Shown here: positions 18,335 through 26,798 of the stretch, piece after piece
How positions within the stretch are numbered: position 1 is the first letter of the stretch
Layout of the letters: each line of letters begins with the position of its first letter
Source of the DNA: an uncultured Rhodospirillales bacterium
Lineage (GTDB): Bacteria > Pseudomonadota > Alphaproteobacteria > Reyranellales > Reyranellaceae
DNA: 64,000 nucleotides
Direction of reading: 5' to 3'
Assembly (NCBI GenBank): GCA_902825855.1
Contig: CADECW010000009.1
Coordinates: 41,240-105,239 of the forward strand
Notes under the pieces: generated by a model
Database searches by the model: none
What the model was told of the DNA's origin: nothing
What the model saw: the letters and a program-made list of their open reading frames with translations, nothing else
Position numbers and translations under genes: made by a program

Positions 18335-19725
18335 GCATCGGTACGGACAGTGGCTCCACCGTAAGGCGACGACGTCTGCGCGTGGTTCATTGTGCAGGGT
18401 TCTATTTTCCCGATTCGACGGGTGGCACCGAAGTCTACGTCCGTGACCTGACAAGGGAATTGTTGTCCGATTCGATCGACGGAACGATCATCGCCGCGAC
18501 CGATGGTGAAGCCGGACGCTACCGGTGGCAAGGCTTCGACGTCATTCGCTATCGGCCCGATGCAACCGATAGACTGGCTGTAACGCCGGGTGGCGGCTTT
18601 CTGGGCAATACGGCTTTCCAGAAGATCGTGGAAGGCGCGAAGCCCGACGTCTTTCACCTCCATTCCTGGACCACGGGCGCGGGTCTTGATCACCTGCGGC
18701 AAGCGGCGGAGTTGGGAATTCCGTCCGTTGTCACCATGCACGTGCCGGCGGCGCTGTGTATGCGGGGCACGATGCTGCTGGAAGGAACGAAGCCATGCGA
18801 CGGTCGTATCGACGATAGGAGATGCGCACGGTGCTTCGCATTGTGTCGCGGATTGCCGAAGCCTGCTGCCTGGCTGGTCTCGCGATTGCCGAAGTGGGAT
18901 TTCCACGACGGCGGAATGTCACGGATTTCAAGCCGAGCTACCGGCGTTCTATCGCTCCGGGCCAGTGCGGTCCGCAAGGCGCGACAGCTCCACGCCATGG
19001 CCGCTCTTGCGCAGCGCATCGTCGCTCCCAGCGATTGGGTCCTCGCAGCCTTGGCAGCCAATGCAATCCCTTTGCACAAGATCGTCGTTTCATCGCAGGC
19101 GGCCAGCGAGGCATTCTCGGGGACTGCGCCGAGACGGCGAAAGCGCGGCCAGGATCGCAAGGTTGTCATTGGCTTCCTCGGTCGCATTGTCGTGGAGAAG
19201 GGCCCGGACCTTGTCATCAGGGCAATGGCCCATGTCAGCAACGATCTTCCCGTGCTCTTGCGTGTGGCGGGCAGCGGAGCAGAGCCGACCTATGAGCGGC
19301 GCATCCGACGACTGGCCTCGCAGGATCGACGCATCGAACTGTTCGGCCTGGTCGAACATGAGAAGGTCTCGCAGTTTCTCGAGACGATAGATGTTCTCGC
19401 CGTGCCGTCGCGCAACATGGAGACGGGTCCGCTCGTGGTCCAGGAAGCCCAGGCTCTGGGGATCCCCGTGATGGGCTCAAATCTGGGAGGCATCGCCGAG
19501 CGCGTGCGCGATGGCATCGACGGTTGGCTGCTGCCGCTCGACGACGCGCGCGTCTGGGCGGAAGCGATCGTGGAGGCGGTCAGCGACCGAGACAAGCTCG
19601 CCAGGCTGTCGCAGAACGTGCAGCGAAGCCGCTCGGTCGCCGATGTCGCTTCGGACATGGCCTCGCTATACCGAGACGTCGTGGCTGAGCACTCGGTGCC
19701 GGAAGAGGGAGCTCGGTCGAAGTGA
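18328..19725 (+). CDS. Glycosyltransferase family 4
   Basis: About 465 residues. The N-terminal half begins after a short basic leader with VVHCAGFYFPDSTGGTEVYV. A Cys-rich stretch (CMRGTMLLEG...C...CARCFALC) sits where many GT4 enzymes have a possible metal-binding insert. The C-terminal half has VIGFLGRIVVEKGPDL and NMETGPLVVQEAQALGIPVM with E-x7-E. Overlaps the upstream GT2 by 7 nt. Confidence 0.86.
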   Translation: MLGIGTDSGSTVRRRRLRVVHCAGFYFPDSTGGTEVYVRDLTRELLSDSIDGTIIAATDGEAGRYRWQGFDVIRYRPDATDRLAVTPGGGFLGNTAFQKIVEGAKPDVFHLHSWTTGAGLDHLRQAAELGIPSVVTMHVPAALCMRGTMLLEGTKPCDGRIDDRRCARCFALCRGLPKPAAWLVSRLPKWDFHDGGMSRISSRATGVLSLRASAVRKARQLHAMAALAQRIVAPSDWVLAALAANAIPLHKIVVSSQAASEAFSGTAPRRRKRGQDRKVVIGFLGRIVVEKGPDLVIRAMAHVSNDLPVLLRVAGSGAEPTYERRIRRLASQDRRIELFGLVEHEKVSQFLETIDVLAVPSRNMETGPLVVQEAQALGIPVMGSNLGGIAERVRDGIDGWLLPLDDARVWAEAIVEAVSDRDKLARLSQNVQRSRSVADVASDMASLYRDVVAEHSVPEEGARSK

Positions 19726-19798
19726 CCCCTGGCGTCTTCCCGTGTCGCCCGGCACCGCCGAGCGGGTGTCACTGCTCGCCCAACCGGTCGACCGCTCC

Positions 19799-21253
19799 AT
19801 GACAATCGCGGTAGTGATGAGAACCGTCGATGCGCCCAGGCTCGACCTTGAGCTGATCCGCCGAAGCCTCTTTTATTTTGCAATCGCCAACTTTGTCGTC
19901 GCGCCCTTTACGCCAGATCCACTGGCCTACGGCGCAGGAGCGTTCGTACCATTCCTTCTGACGACGATCGTTGGTCGACCGGCGACGCCCAAGGCCGTCG
20001 GGTTTTTCCTGCTTTGGCAGTGGGGTCAGGTTTTTGCGCGCGCGATCCAATCGGTGCTGGACGGCGAATCAATGGCTGCGAGCATCGATGGTCCCGACGT
20101 GTTGTATGCCTACTGGTATGCGCTAGCGTCGCTGATCACCTTGGCGGTCGCCTTCCGGCTTGTGCTTGGGACGCTGCGGTCTCCGACATTCTCCGAATAC
20201 CATGCTCACGAGCGGTGGCGCCCGTCGGACCTGGTGACCGTCTATCTCGTTGCGATAGCGGCATCGTTGGCGTTCATCTTCCTGGGCCGCTCGGTGCCGG
20301 GCGCAGACCAACCCTTCCAGGCCGCGGCACAGGTAAAGGTCATCGCACTGTTCCTGTTGTGCACTTACGTCTTTACGACCGGCCTGGGCCGGGGAGCCCT
20401 GCTTGCGGCAATCGCGATCGAGATACTTGTTGGCTTTACGGGCTTTCTCGCGGACTTCCGGGCCGTGTTCATTTACGTCGCCGTTGCCGCCGTGGCTGCG
20501 CGCATCAAGTGGAGCGGTGCGGCGACGGCTGCGGCACTCGCTTGGCTCGCAGTCCTGCTGACCCTCGCGTTGTTCTGGACCTCCGTCAAGGTCGAATACC
20601 GCGAGTACGCGACCGGTTCCGAAGACTCTCAACAGATCAAAGTGCCGCTCGAGCAGCGGATGACCTATCTCGGTGAAAGAATGCTGGATCTCGGCGGCAC
20701 GAAGTGGAGCGAAACCTCCTATGTGCTTCTGACCCGCCTCGCCTATATCGACATATTCGGACAGGTCATCGGCGTCGACAGAGGCGTGCGCGAGCCGATC
20801 GTGGTGAGACAGTGGAAGGACGCTCTCGCGCATGTATTCCAACCACGGTTTCTCTTCCCGAACAAACCGGTGCTGACCGACAGCGACGTGTTCATGCGAC
20901 TGGCGCGCTCCGATCCGATGGAGCAGATCCGTCTCGGCACATCGATCAGCGTCGGCTACATCGCGGAGAACTACGTCGATCTCGGATTTCCCGGAATGCT
21001 GGCAGGCATCTTCGGGCTGGGCCTGCTGTTCGCAATGGTTGTCCGATACTTCATGACGAGGCCGCTCCCCTGGATGCTCAGGGAAGCCATCATCATGGGG
21101 CTCGTATTCAACTCTGCCGGCACAGGGATGGAAGTGTCGCTGCCGAAACTCCTCGGTGCGACACTGATGTTTTTCCTGGTCTGGTCCGTGATGGCCAGTC
21201 TTGCACTGCCCGTCGCCATGCGGTGGCTCGACCGGCGCGCCGCCCATTCCTAG
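19799..21253 (+). CDS. Polytopic membrane protein, probable polysaccharide polymerase (Wzy-like)
   Basis: About 484 residues with around ten hydrophobic segments and a hydrophilic loop near residues 270-380 (ERMTYLGERMLDLGG, LFPNKPVLTDSDVF). There is no strong signature, which is usual for Wzy polymerases. The position inside the glycosyltransferase cluster and the large loop support a polymerase or related integral enzyme. ATG 19799 is assumed; ATG 19817 is an alternative. A 73-nt gap separates it from the preceding gene. Confidence 0.65.
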   Translation: MTIAVVMRTVDAPRLDLELIRRSLFYFAIANFVVAPFTPDPLAYGAGAFVPFLLTTIVGRPATPKAVGFFLLWQWGQVFARAIQSVLDGESMAASIDGPDVLYAYWYALASLITLAVAFRLVLGTLRSPTFSEYHAHERWRPSDLVTVYLVAIAASLAFIFLGRSVPGADQPFQAAAQVKVIALFLLCTYVFTTGLGRGALLAAIAIEILVGFTGFLADFRAVFIYVAVAAVAARIKWSGAATAAALAWLAVLLTLALFWTSVKVEYREYATGSEDSQQIKVPLEQRMTYLGERMLDLGGTKWSETSYVLLTRLAYIDIFGQVIGVDRGVREPIVVRQWKDALAHVFQPRFLFPNKPVLTDSDVFMRLARSDPMEQIRLGTSISVGYIAENYVDLGFPGMLAGIFGLGLLFAMVVRYFMTRPLPWMLREAIIMGLVFNSAGTGMEVSLPKLLGATLMFFLVWSVMASLALPVAMRWLDRRAAHS

Positions 21254-21293
21254 AGACATTGCTGCCAAAGCATCTAGCCGCGGTATTCGGGCC

Positions 21294-22475
21294 TTGCGCT
21301 TTCTTCACGTCGTTCCGACCTACCTCCCCGCAGTTCGATACGGCGGCCCAATTCGTTCAGTTCATGCGCTGTGTCGCGCCTTGGCTGCCGACGGCCATGA
21401 CGTCCATGTCTTCACCACCAGCGTGGACGGTGCTTCGGACAGCGACGTGCCGCTGCAAAGGCCGATCGACCTGGACGGCGTCAAGGTCACCTATTTTCCC
21501 AGCGAACGGATGCGTCGCCTCTACTGGTCGCCGCCGATGCGAAAAGCGCTGGCCCATGCCGTTGTTCGCTTCGATCTGGTGCATCTGCACGCCGTCTATC
21601 TCTGGCCGATCCTGGCTGGCGCACGCGCTGCGCGCGCGGGCGGCGTGCCTTACGTGATCTCGCCGCGCGGCATGCTCGTGCCCGACCTGATCCGAGCCAA
21701 GAACCGCTGGATCAAGTCGGCGTGGATTGCGCTGGTCGAGCGCGGCAATCTCGAGGGTGCAGCAGCGATCCACGCGACCTCCTCGGTCGAAGCGAGCCAC
21801 CTTGCTGCGTTCGGTTGGCGACTCCCGCCGATCGTCACGGTCCCCCACGGCGTCGACGATCCACCGCCATCGGCGATCGCAGACCCGTCGCCCGACATTG
21901 CGGCGGCGATCGCCCGCTCGCCGCAGGTGCTCGCCCTCGGGCGGATCAGTTGGGAAAAGGGCCTCGATCGCCTGATCGAGGCGCTGCCCCTGGCGCCGGC
22001 CGCGCGGCTCTTGATTGCGGGCGACGACGCCGACGGCCTGGCCGCCGAACTGGCTCGCCAGGCAAGCACCTTGGGCGTCGCGGACCGTGTGATGATCGTG
22101 GCGCGTCACGTCGCCGGCGCCGACAAGGAAGCGTTGTTCGCGGCGGCGCGCGTGTTCGCCATGACATCGCTATCGGAGAATTTCGGTCTGGCCGCTTTCG
22201 AGGCGATGCGTCGCGGCCTGCCGGTGCTGACGACGCCCGATGTCGGCATGTCTGAAATCGTGCGCGAGGTCGGTGCAGGCCGTGTGGTCGATCCTGCGGC
22301 GACATCGATAGCGGCCGCGCTCGACACCATGCTGTCCGACGACGCCGGCAGCCGCACCATGGGCGAGGCCGGTCGCGCTCACGTGGTGGCTCAGTACGGC
22401 TGGCCAAACGTTGGTCGCCGCATGGTCGAACTTTATTCATCGGCACTGGAAGGAAGGGTCGTCGGCTGCCGATGA
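21294..22475 (+). CDS. Glycosyltransferase family 4
   Basis: About 393 residues. LRFLHVVPTYLPAVRYGGPI, then SPRGMLVPDLIRAKNRWIK, are typical of a GT4 group that uses GDP- or UDP-sugars in exopolysaccharide pathways. Donor side: VLALGRISWEKGLDRL and SENFGLAAFEAMRRGLPVLT (E-x7-E). No ATG precedes the domain outside the previous gene, so TTG 21294 is taken as the start. Ends overlapping the next gene by 4 nt. Confidence 0.83.
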   Translation: MRFLHVVPTYLPAVRYGGPIRSVHALCRALAADGHDVHVFTTSVDGASDSDVPLQRPIDLDGVKVTYFPSERMRRLYWSPPMRKALAHAVVRFDLVHLHAVYLWPILAGARAARAGGVPYVISPRGMLVPDLIRAKNRWIKSAWIALVERGNLEGAAAIHATSSVEASHLAAFGWRLPPIVTVPHGVDDPPPSAIADPSPDIAAAIARSPQVLALGRISWEKGLDRLIEALPLAPAARLLIAGDDADGLAAELARQASTLGVADRVMIVARHVAGADKEALFAAARVFAMTSLSENFGLAAFEAMRRGLPVLTTPDVGMSEIVREVGAGRVVDPAATSIAAALDTMLSDDAGSRTMGEAGRAHVVAQYGWPNVGRRMVELYSSALEGRVVGCR

Positions 22476-23632
22476 TGGATCTGCTGGTACACAACCCGTT
22501 CGACGTGGTTCGGGAGCGTCGCATCGTCATCATTGCCGACTGGCTGCCGCCGGATTTCGGCGCAGTAGGCCAATACATGCAGTTGCGTGCGCAGGCGCTG
22601 GCCGAACGCGGGCACCAAGTGACGCTGATCGGTCTCGCGTCCGCCGCGTTCTCGTTGAACCAGGAGGCGAGGGGTAAGGGCTCGCTGACCGAGCTCAGGC
22701 TTCGGGCCAGGCCCGTACCGCGCCGTTCGCTGATCGGCCGCCTCGCGTGGACGCTGTGGACCGATCTGCGGCTTGTCGCGGCGGGATTCCGCTACCTGCG
22801 CGCGGCAGACGGCATCCTGTTCACAGGCTCGCCGGCCTTCATGATCCACCTGCTGGTGCCGTTACGCTTCCTTTGGCGCGGTCGTCTGATCTATCGCATT
22901 ACCGATTTCCATCCCGAGTGCCTGATCGCGGCCCAGCCACACCCGTCGCTCGCCCTCTCCCTGTTGCTTGCACTTACGAACTTCTGGCGCCGCCGAGTCG
23001 ACGGCTTCGAGGTCCTGGGCCTCGATCAGAAAAAGCGTCTTGCCGCGACCGGCGTCGTCGACCAGAGCATCGCCCTGGTCCGTGACGGCTCACCAGCTGA
23101 TTTCTCGGTCGACGACGCGACCGAGCCGCTGCCGGCGGCGCTGGCGGACGCCTGTGTCCTCCTGTACGCCGGCAACTACGGCGTGGCACATGAACTCGAC
23201 ACCGTGGCCGAAGGCTACGCGCAACATCATCGTAGCGGCAGCGGTCGCGTCCGGCTGTGGCTGAGCGCGACCGGAACGGCCGCGGACGAACTTGCCAGAC
23301 GTCTGTCCGCTCAAGGGGTGCCGTTCCATCGCTCTTCGCCGGTGCCGCTCCAGCGCCTGGCGCGCCTTCTGCGCGCCCCTCACGCTCATCTCGTGACCTT
23401 GAAGGACGCCTTCGTGGGGTTTGTCCTGCCGTCGAAGGTCTACGCCTGTGTGGAGAGTGGCCGACCTATTCTATTCATCGGCAGTGCGGATTCTGATGTC
23501 CACCAACTCGCTGGGTCGACGAGGGCTGGCTATTGGCGTGTGGCGTGCGGAGATGTCGCGGGCTTCGCCGATCGTCTCGAGATTCTTGCGGATCAACAAA
23601 ATGTAGAGCGGTCAGTGGCGAAGGTGTTGTAG
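22472..23632 (+). CDS. Glycosyltransferase, GT4-like (WbuB-type)
   Basis: About 386 residues. The N-terminus RRIVIIADWLPPDFGAVGQY and LIYRITDFHPECLIA resemble the WbuB-like GT4 group that often adds an amino sugar. The C-terminus contains HAHLVTLKDAFVGFVLPSKV and ILFIGSADSDV in the donor site region, without a textbook E-x7-E. ATG 22472 overlaps the upstream stop (ATGA). It is the last gene of the 20-kb glycosyltransferase block; an AT-rich gap follows. Confidence 0.8.
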   Translation: MMDLLVHNPFDVVRERRIVIIADWLPPDFGAVGQYMQLRAQALAERGHQVTLIGLASAAFSLNQEARGKGSLTELRLRARPVPRRSLIGRLAWTLWTDLRLVAAGFRYLRAADGILFTGSPAFMIHLLVPLRFLWRGRLIYRITDFHPECLIAAQPHPSLALSLLLALTNFWRRRVDGFEVLGLDQKKRLAATGVVDQSIALVRDGSPADFSVDDATEPLPAALADACVLLYAGNYGVAHELDTVAEGYAQHHRSGSGRVRLWLSATGTAADELARRLSAQGVPFHRSSPVPLQRLARLLRAPHAHLVTLKDAFVGFVLPSKVYACVESGRPILFIGSADSDVHQLAGSTRAGYWRVACGDVAGFADRLEILADQQNVERSVAKVL

Positions 23633-23915
23633 CGCAACGCTGTTTTCGTGTTGGCGAACCCTCAAAACCTCGCTTTTCCCATTAATTACGGTCTCCAGTA
23701 AACCGCATTGTATCAGCAATTAATTTCATGCGCTGGTCAGTCCAGAAGGCATCATCACGACCGTGAACAAGAAAATCGGTTCAAGGCATTTCGGTCCAAG
23801 GATCGTCGACATGTTGGCGTTTATCATGCACTTTGGTATGTTGCACTTCGCTTGATGAGCTGCTTCCGTTCAATCTTTAGTTGCGGCCTGGAGGGCAGGT
23901 CGTGGACTGGGTAGT
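23633..23915 (+). other. AT-richer intergenic region upstream of the secretion module
   Basis: A 283-nt gap clearly lower in GC than its surroundings, with several T-rich stretches. No convincing gene: the only reading frame of 68 codons has no ribosome site and no recognisable protein features. It most likely holds the promoter for the 23.9-29.2 kb genes, but I could not pick a well-spaced -35/-10 pair with confidence. Confidence 0.4.
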
Positions 23916-24653
23916 ATGAAGATAATTGCATTAGTAACGCAGATTATTTGGCTGACATTTTTGCTTTGGGTGATGCAGGGGCAAGGGCAAACGCCTACCG
24001 ACCAGGCGAAAGCGCAAGGGAAGCAGCAGAAACAATCCCATCAGAACCAAGAGAGCCAGCTTGGTCCGCTGCAGGCATTGGGACCGCCGCAAGGTACCGG
24101 CCCGTTGCAAGGAGTTAGCCCTGGCACGGTAGCGAGCGCGAGTGGCGATCAGGAAACGGACAGCCATCCACTGCGGAGCGCAGGTCCGCTCAAGGGCGCC
24201 GATCCACTGCAGAGTGCCGGCCCCCTGCAGGGCCGCGGTTCGGACCAATCCGCGGATCCGTTGCAGGCTGCCGGCCCGCTGCAGACCGCCGGACCCTTGC
24301 AGAACGCAACCCCGCTGGAAACGATCGCAGCGACCGCGCTGTCGATACCGAACATGGTCTTGCAGCTGCGGCCAGCGTCCGAAATGCCGTCAGGCCTGGC
24401 GTTGACGCCAATGCAGCTTGCGACCCTGAGAAGCGGCGACGCAGCGTCGGTCAACGACCTCCTGTCCCAGCTGTTAGCCGGCGGCAACCTCAGCAGCAAT
24501 GCGCTCTCGAATCTCGTCGAGGCTCTGCTCACCTCGCAGAAATCATCGTCGGCGACGCCGGCCTTGCCAACGCCAACGCCATTGACGGGCACGCTACCGC
24601 CCCTTGTCTTCCCGTTCCCGACGAATCCTATCGACTATGTCAGCCGGTCCTGA
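23916..24653 (+). CDS. Secreted GPLQ-repeat protein of unknown function
   Basis: About 245 residues and unlike anything I recognise. Residues 1-20 form a hydrophobic signal or anchor (IIALVTQIIWLTFLLWVM). Residues 21-48 are Gln/Lys-rich. Residues ~49-137 carry about ten imperfect hexapeptide units of the form x-A-G-P-L-Q, with variants ADPLQ, GPPQ, GPLK and TPLE. The C-terminal ~105 residues are a non-repetitive Ala/Leu/Ser region (LTPMQLATLRSGDAASVNDL) ending in a Thr/Pro-rich tail. It heads the group containing a beta-barrel, Wza and Wzc, so an envelope role in glycan secretion is plausible but unproven. What else it could be: a surface or matrix protein. Confidence 0.6.
   Translation: MKIIALVTQIIWLTFLLWVMQGQGQTPTDQAKAQGKQQKQSHQNQESQLGPLQALGPPQGTGPLQGVSPGTVASASGDQETDSHPLRSAGPLKGADPLQSAGPLQGRGSDQSADPLQAAGPLQTAGPLQNATPLETIAATALSIPNMVLQLRPASEMPSGLALTPMQLATLRSGDAASVNDLLSQLLAGGNLSSNALSNLVEALLTSQKSSSATPALPTPTPLTGTLPPLVFPFPTNPIDYVSRS
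24062..24325 (+). repeat. Degenerate 18-nt in-gene repeat encoding xAGPLQ units
   Basis: Imperfect tandem 18-base units of the type GCxGGxCCxCTGCAGxxx, each coding a six-residue GPLQ unit. The array is interrupted once near 24118-24170 by a non-repeat stretch. Copies near 24190-24310 are the most regular. The codon-level similarity suggests expansion by slippage or unequal crossover. Confidence 0.7.
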
Positions 24654-24682
24654 CGCTCGCGGATTCGGATTCACGTGTCCAA

Positions 24683-26011
24683 ATGATCTGGTCCCCCGTC
24701 GTGGGCTGGGCGTTGCTATCGTGCGCGGTCTCGGTGGCGCACGCCCAGGTCGACACGTCGTCGCCGGCGTGGCAGACGCTCGATCAGCAGACGCCGCAGC
24801 TCGACTTGCCTGACGCCTCGACAACGGCACCAGTGCCCACCGCTCGCAGCGACAGCAGCAACGAGCTCGGCATCAGGGTCGGTGCCTTCACGCTCTATCC
24901 CGAGATCTCCCTGCTCACCGGTTACGACGACAACGTATTTGCGACGCCCGCCCCGACCAGCGGTTCGTCGTTCGTCGTGGTGCGCCCGCAGTTCGAGCTG
25001 CGTTCGGACTGGATCCGCCATCAGGTGCGCGTGCTGGCGTATGGTGACTTCGGCGCCTACCCTTCTGCGTCGACCCAGAACTACCAGAACTATCTGTTGC
25101 AGGCCGACGGCAAGCTAGACATCCGATACGACATGTCGGCGACAGGCCTCATTGCCCTTCGTCGCAGCACTGAGGCTCTCGGCACGCCGAACGTATCGTT
25201 TGCCCAGGCGCCGACAGTCGCTGATTCGCTGCCCGTCGAGTTGGGATTCAATCATCGCTTCAATCGGCTGTTCTATCAGCTGACGGTCTCCGCCACGAAA
25301 TATTGGTTCTACGACTACAGCACCATCATCTCGTTCGGCCTGCCATCTTCCAGCCGTAACCGCACCGAGTACGAGGAAAGGTTCCGTGTCGGCTACGAGA
25401 TTTCGGACAACCTTTCTGTCTTCCTTGCCCCGAGTATCAATCAGCGTGTCTACGTGGACTCGCTAAACATTGCGGGCCAGCAGCGCGATTCGATGGGCTG
25501 GGTCGTCAATGCAGGCGCCACCTGGATCCTGGGTCCCAAGAGCACGTTGGAGGCTTCGGTCGGCACAGCCAGACAGAGCTACACCATGCAGGGGACGACG
25601 ACCTCGGCGCTCATCTTCAGCATCACCGGGACCTGGAACGGCTACGAACCCTTGACGCTGCGGCCGGCAATAAACAGGTCGATCAATGAATCGGCTTTGA
25701 CCAATTACGAGAACTACGTCTCGACGGTGGCGGGCGTCGACTTCACCTACGACATCCACTTTCCGTGGAAGGCGGTTGGCGGCATCTCCTACAACCAGGC
25801 GGACTATACGCAGGTGCCGGGGCTTGCCGACGTCAACCCGCGAACCGATACCTTCATCAAGGCGTCTATCGGCCTGCTCTACCAGGTGCGACCGGAGTAT
25901 TCGATCGGGCCGATCTACGAGTACAGCCAGGGCTCGTCCACCGACCCGGCGGCAGGCGGGCCGCAGTTCACCCGCAACATGTTCTCCATTCGGCTGGTCG
26001 CCAAGCGGTGA
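24683..26011 (+). CDS. Outer-membrane beta-barrel protein (BBP2-like)
   Basis: About 442 residues. It has an N-terminal signal peptide (VVGWALLSCAVSVAHAQ, cleavage near residue 22) and a short Thr/Pro/Ser linker. The body has alternating hydrophobic strands typical of a large barrel (VGAFTLYPEISLLTGYDDNV, RVLAYGDFGAY) and ends in a basic strand with aromatic positions. The GAF...YDDNVF block recurs in the protein at 31.0-32.3 kb, so the two are paralogues. Barrels of this kind accompany exopolysaccharide genes in alphaproteobacteria and may act as the outer-membrane exit channel. It starts 29 nt after the repeat-protein gene. Confidence 0.75.
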   Translation: MIWSPVVGWALLSCAVSVAHAQVDTSSPAWQTLDQQTPQLDLPDASTTAPVPTARSDSSNELGIRVGAFTLYPEISLLTGYDDNVFATPAPTSGSSFVVVRPQFELRSDWIRHQVRVLAYGDFGAYPSASTQNYQNYLLQADGKLDIRYDMSATGLIALRRSTEALGTPNVSFAQAPTVADSLPVELGFNHRFNRLFYQLTVSATKYWFYDYSTIISFGLPSSSRNRTEYEERFRVGYEISDNLSVFLAPSINQRVYVDSLNIAGQQRDSMGWVVNAGATWILGPKSTLEASVGTARQSYTMQGTTTSALIFSITGTWNGYEPLTLRPAINRSINESALTNYENYVSTVAGVDFTYDIHFPWKAVGGISYNQADYTQVPGLADVNPRTDTFIKASIGLLYQVRPEYSIGPIYEYSQGSSTDPAAGGPQFTRNMFSIRLVAKR

Positions 26012-26021
26012 TGTCGTGAGT

Positions 26022-26645
26022 ATGAGGATTTCGGCGTGGTCCGGTCTTTTGGTCGCCTTGTATCGTCGGCTGCTGATGCCAGCGCTCGGGCTGATGCTGC
26101 CGTTGGGCATGGTCGCCTGCGAGTCCCAGCCGCCGACGACTGCCCTCCAGCAGTCGTCTCAGGTCACACAGACCATGCGTATGGCAGAATATCGGGTGGC
26201 GCCGGGCGATCGTGTGCGAGTGATTGTGCTGTCCGACCCCGCGCTCTCTGGTGAATACGAGGTCGACTCGGTGGGCGTGATCTCGCCGCGCATGGCGGAC
26301 CGGGTCCCCGTCATCGGTATGACCACGGCGGAGATCGAGGAGATGCTGCGCACGCGCTACCAGACGGATGGGACGTTGCGGGCGGCGAGATTGAGTGTCG
26401 ACCTGGTGGCACGCCGGCCCTTTTACGTTCTCGGGGAGGTTGGTCGCCCGGGCTCGTTTCCTTTCGTCTCCGGAATAAACGTCGCCCAGGCAGTGGCCAT
26501 TGCGGGGGGCTTTACGCGCAGGGCCTCCAAGACGCGCATCACGATTCAGCGGTTTACTCAGACCATGGGCATGGAGGAAACCGTGACCGAGGATAGCCCT
26601 GTGGGGCCGGGTGACATCCTTCGGATCCCGGAGCGGTGGTTCTGA
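26022..26645 (+). CDS. Short polysaccharide export lipoprotein (Wza/GumB-like)
   Basis: About 207 residues, roughly half the length of E. coli Wza and close to GumB/ExoF-type proteins. A lipoprotein signal ends at C33 (LGMVAC). The polysaccharide-export domain follows (YRVAPGDRVRVIVLSDPALS, SPRMADRVPVIGMTTAEIE), then one SLBB-type unit (FYVLGEVGRPGSFPFVSGI). Lacking the extra C-terminal domain that forms the outer-membrane pore in Wza, it may rely on the adjacent beta-barrel for outer-membrane passage (inference). Starts 10 nt after the barrel gene. Confidence 0.88.
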   Translation: MRISAWSGLLVALYRRLLMPALGLMLPLGMVACESQPPTTALQQSSQVTQTMRMAEYRVAPGDRVRVIVLSDPALSGEYEVDSVGVISPRMADRVPVIGMTTAEIEEMLRTRYQTDGTLRAARLSVDLVARRPFYVLGEVGRPGSFPFVSGINVAQAVAIAGGFTRRASKTRITIQRFTQTMGMEETVTEDSPVGPGDILRIPERWF

Positions 26646-26798
26646 TCGGGCCGTAGCTCGTGAGGTGTGCGTATCGGGGGTAGGCGGTGTGGGACCGACT
26701 GCGTCGTCGGGAAGGTGATCGGGGTATCCGAAATGGTGCCACGGGAATGTCGTGCGCAGCTGTCGTCGCGCGTATACTTTGTCGCGGAGTGAATTGGG

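Noticed and set aside
23708..23914. A 68-codon frame in the gap before the repeat protein
   Set aside because: No ribosome site, no conserved features, and it sits in the likely promoter region.
24062..24325. CRISPR-like short repeats
   Set aside because: The 18-nt units are in frame, imperfect and code for GPLQ peptides; there are no unique spacers between equal repeats.
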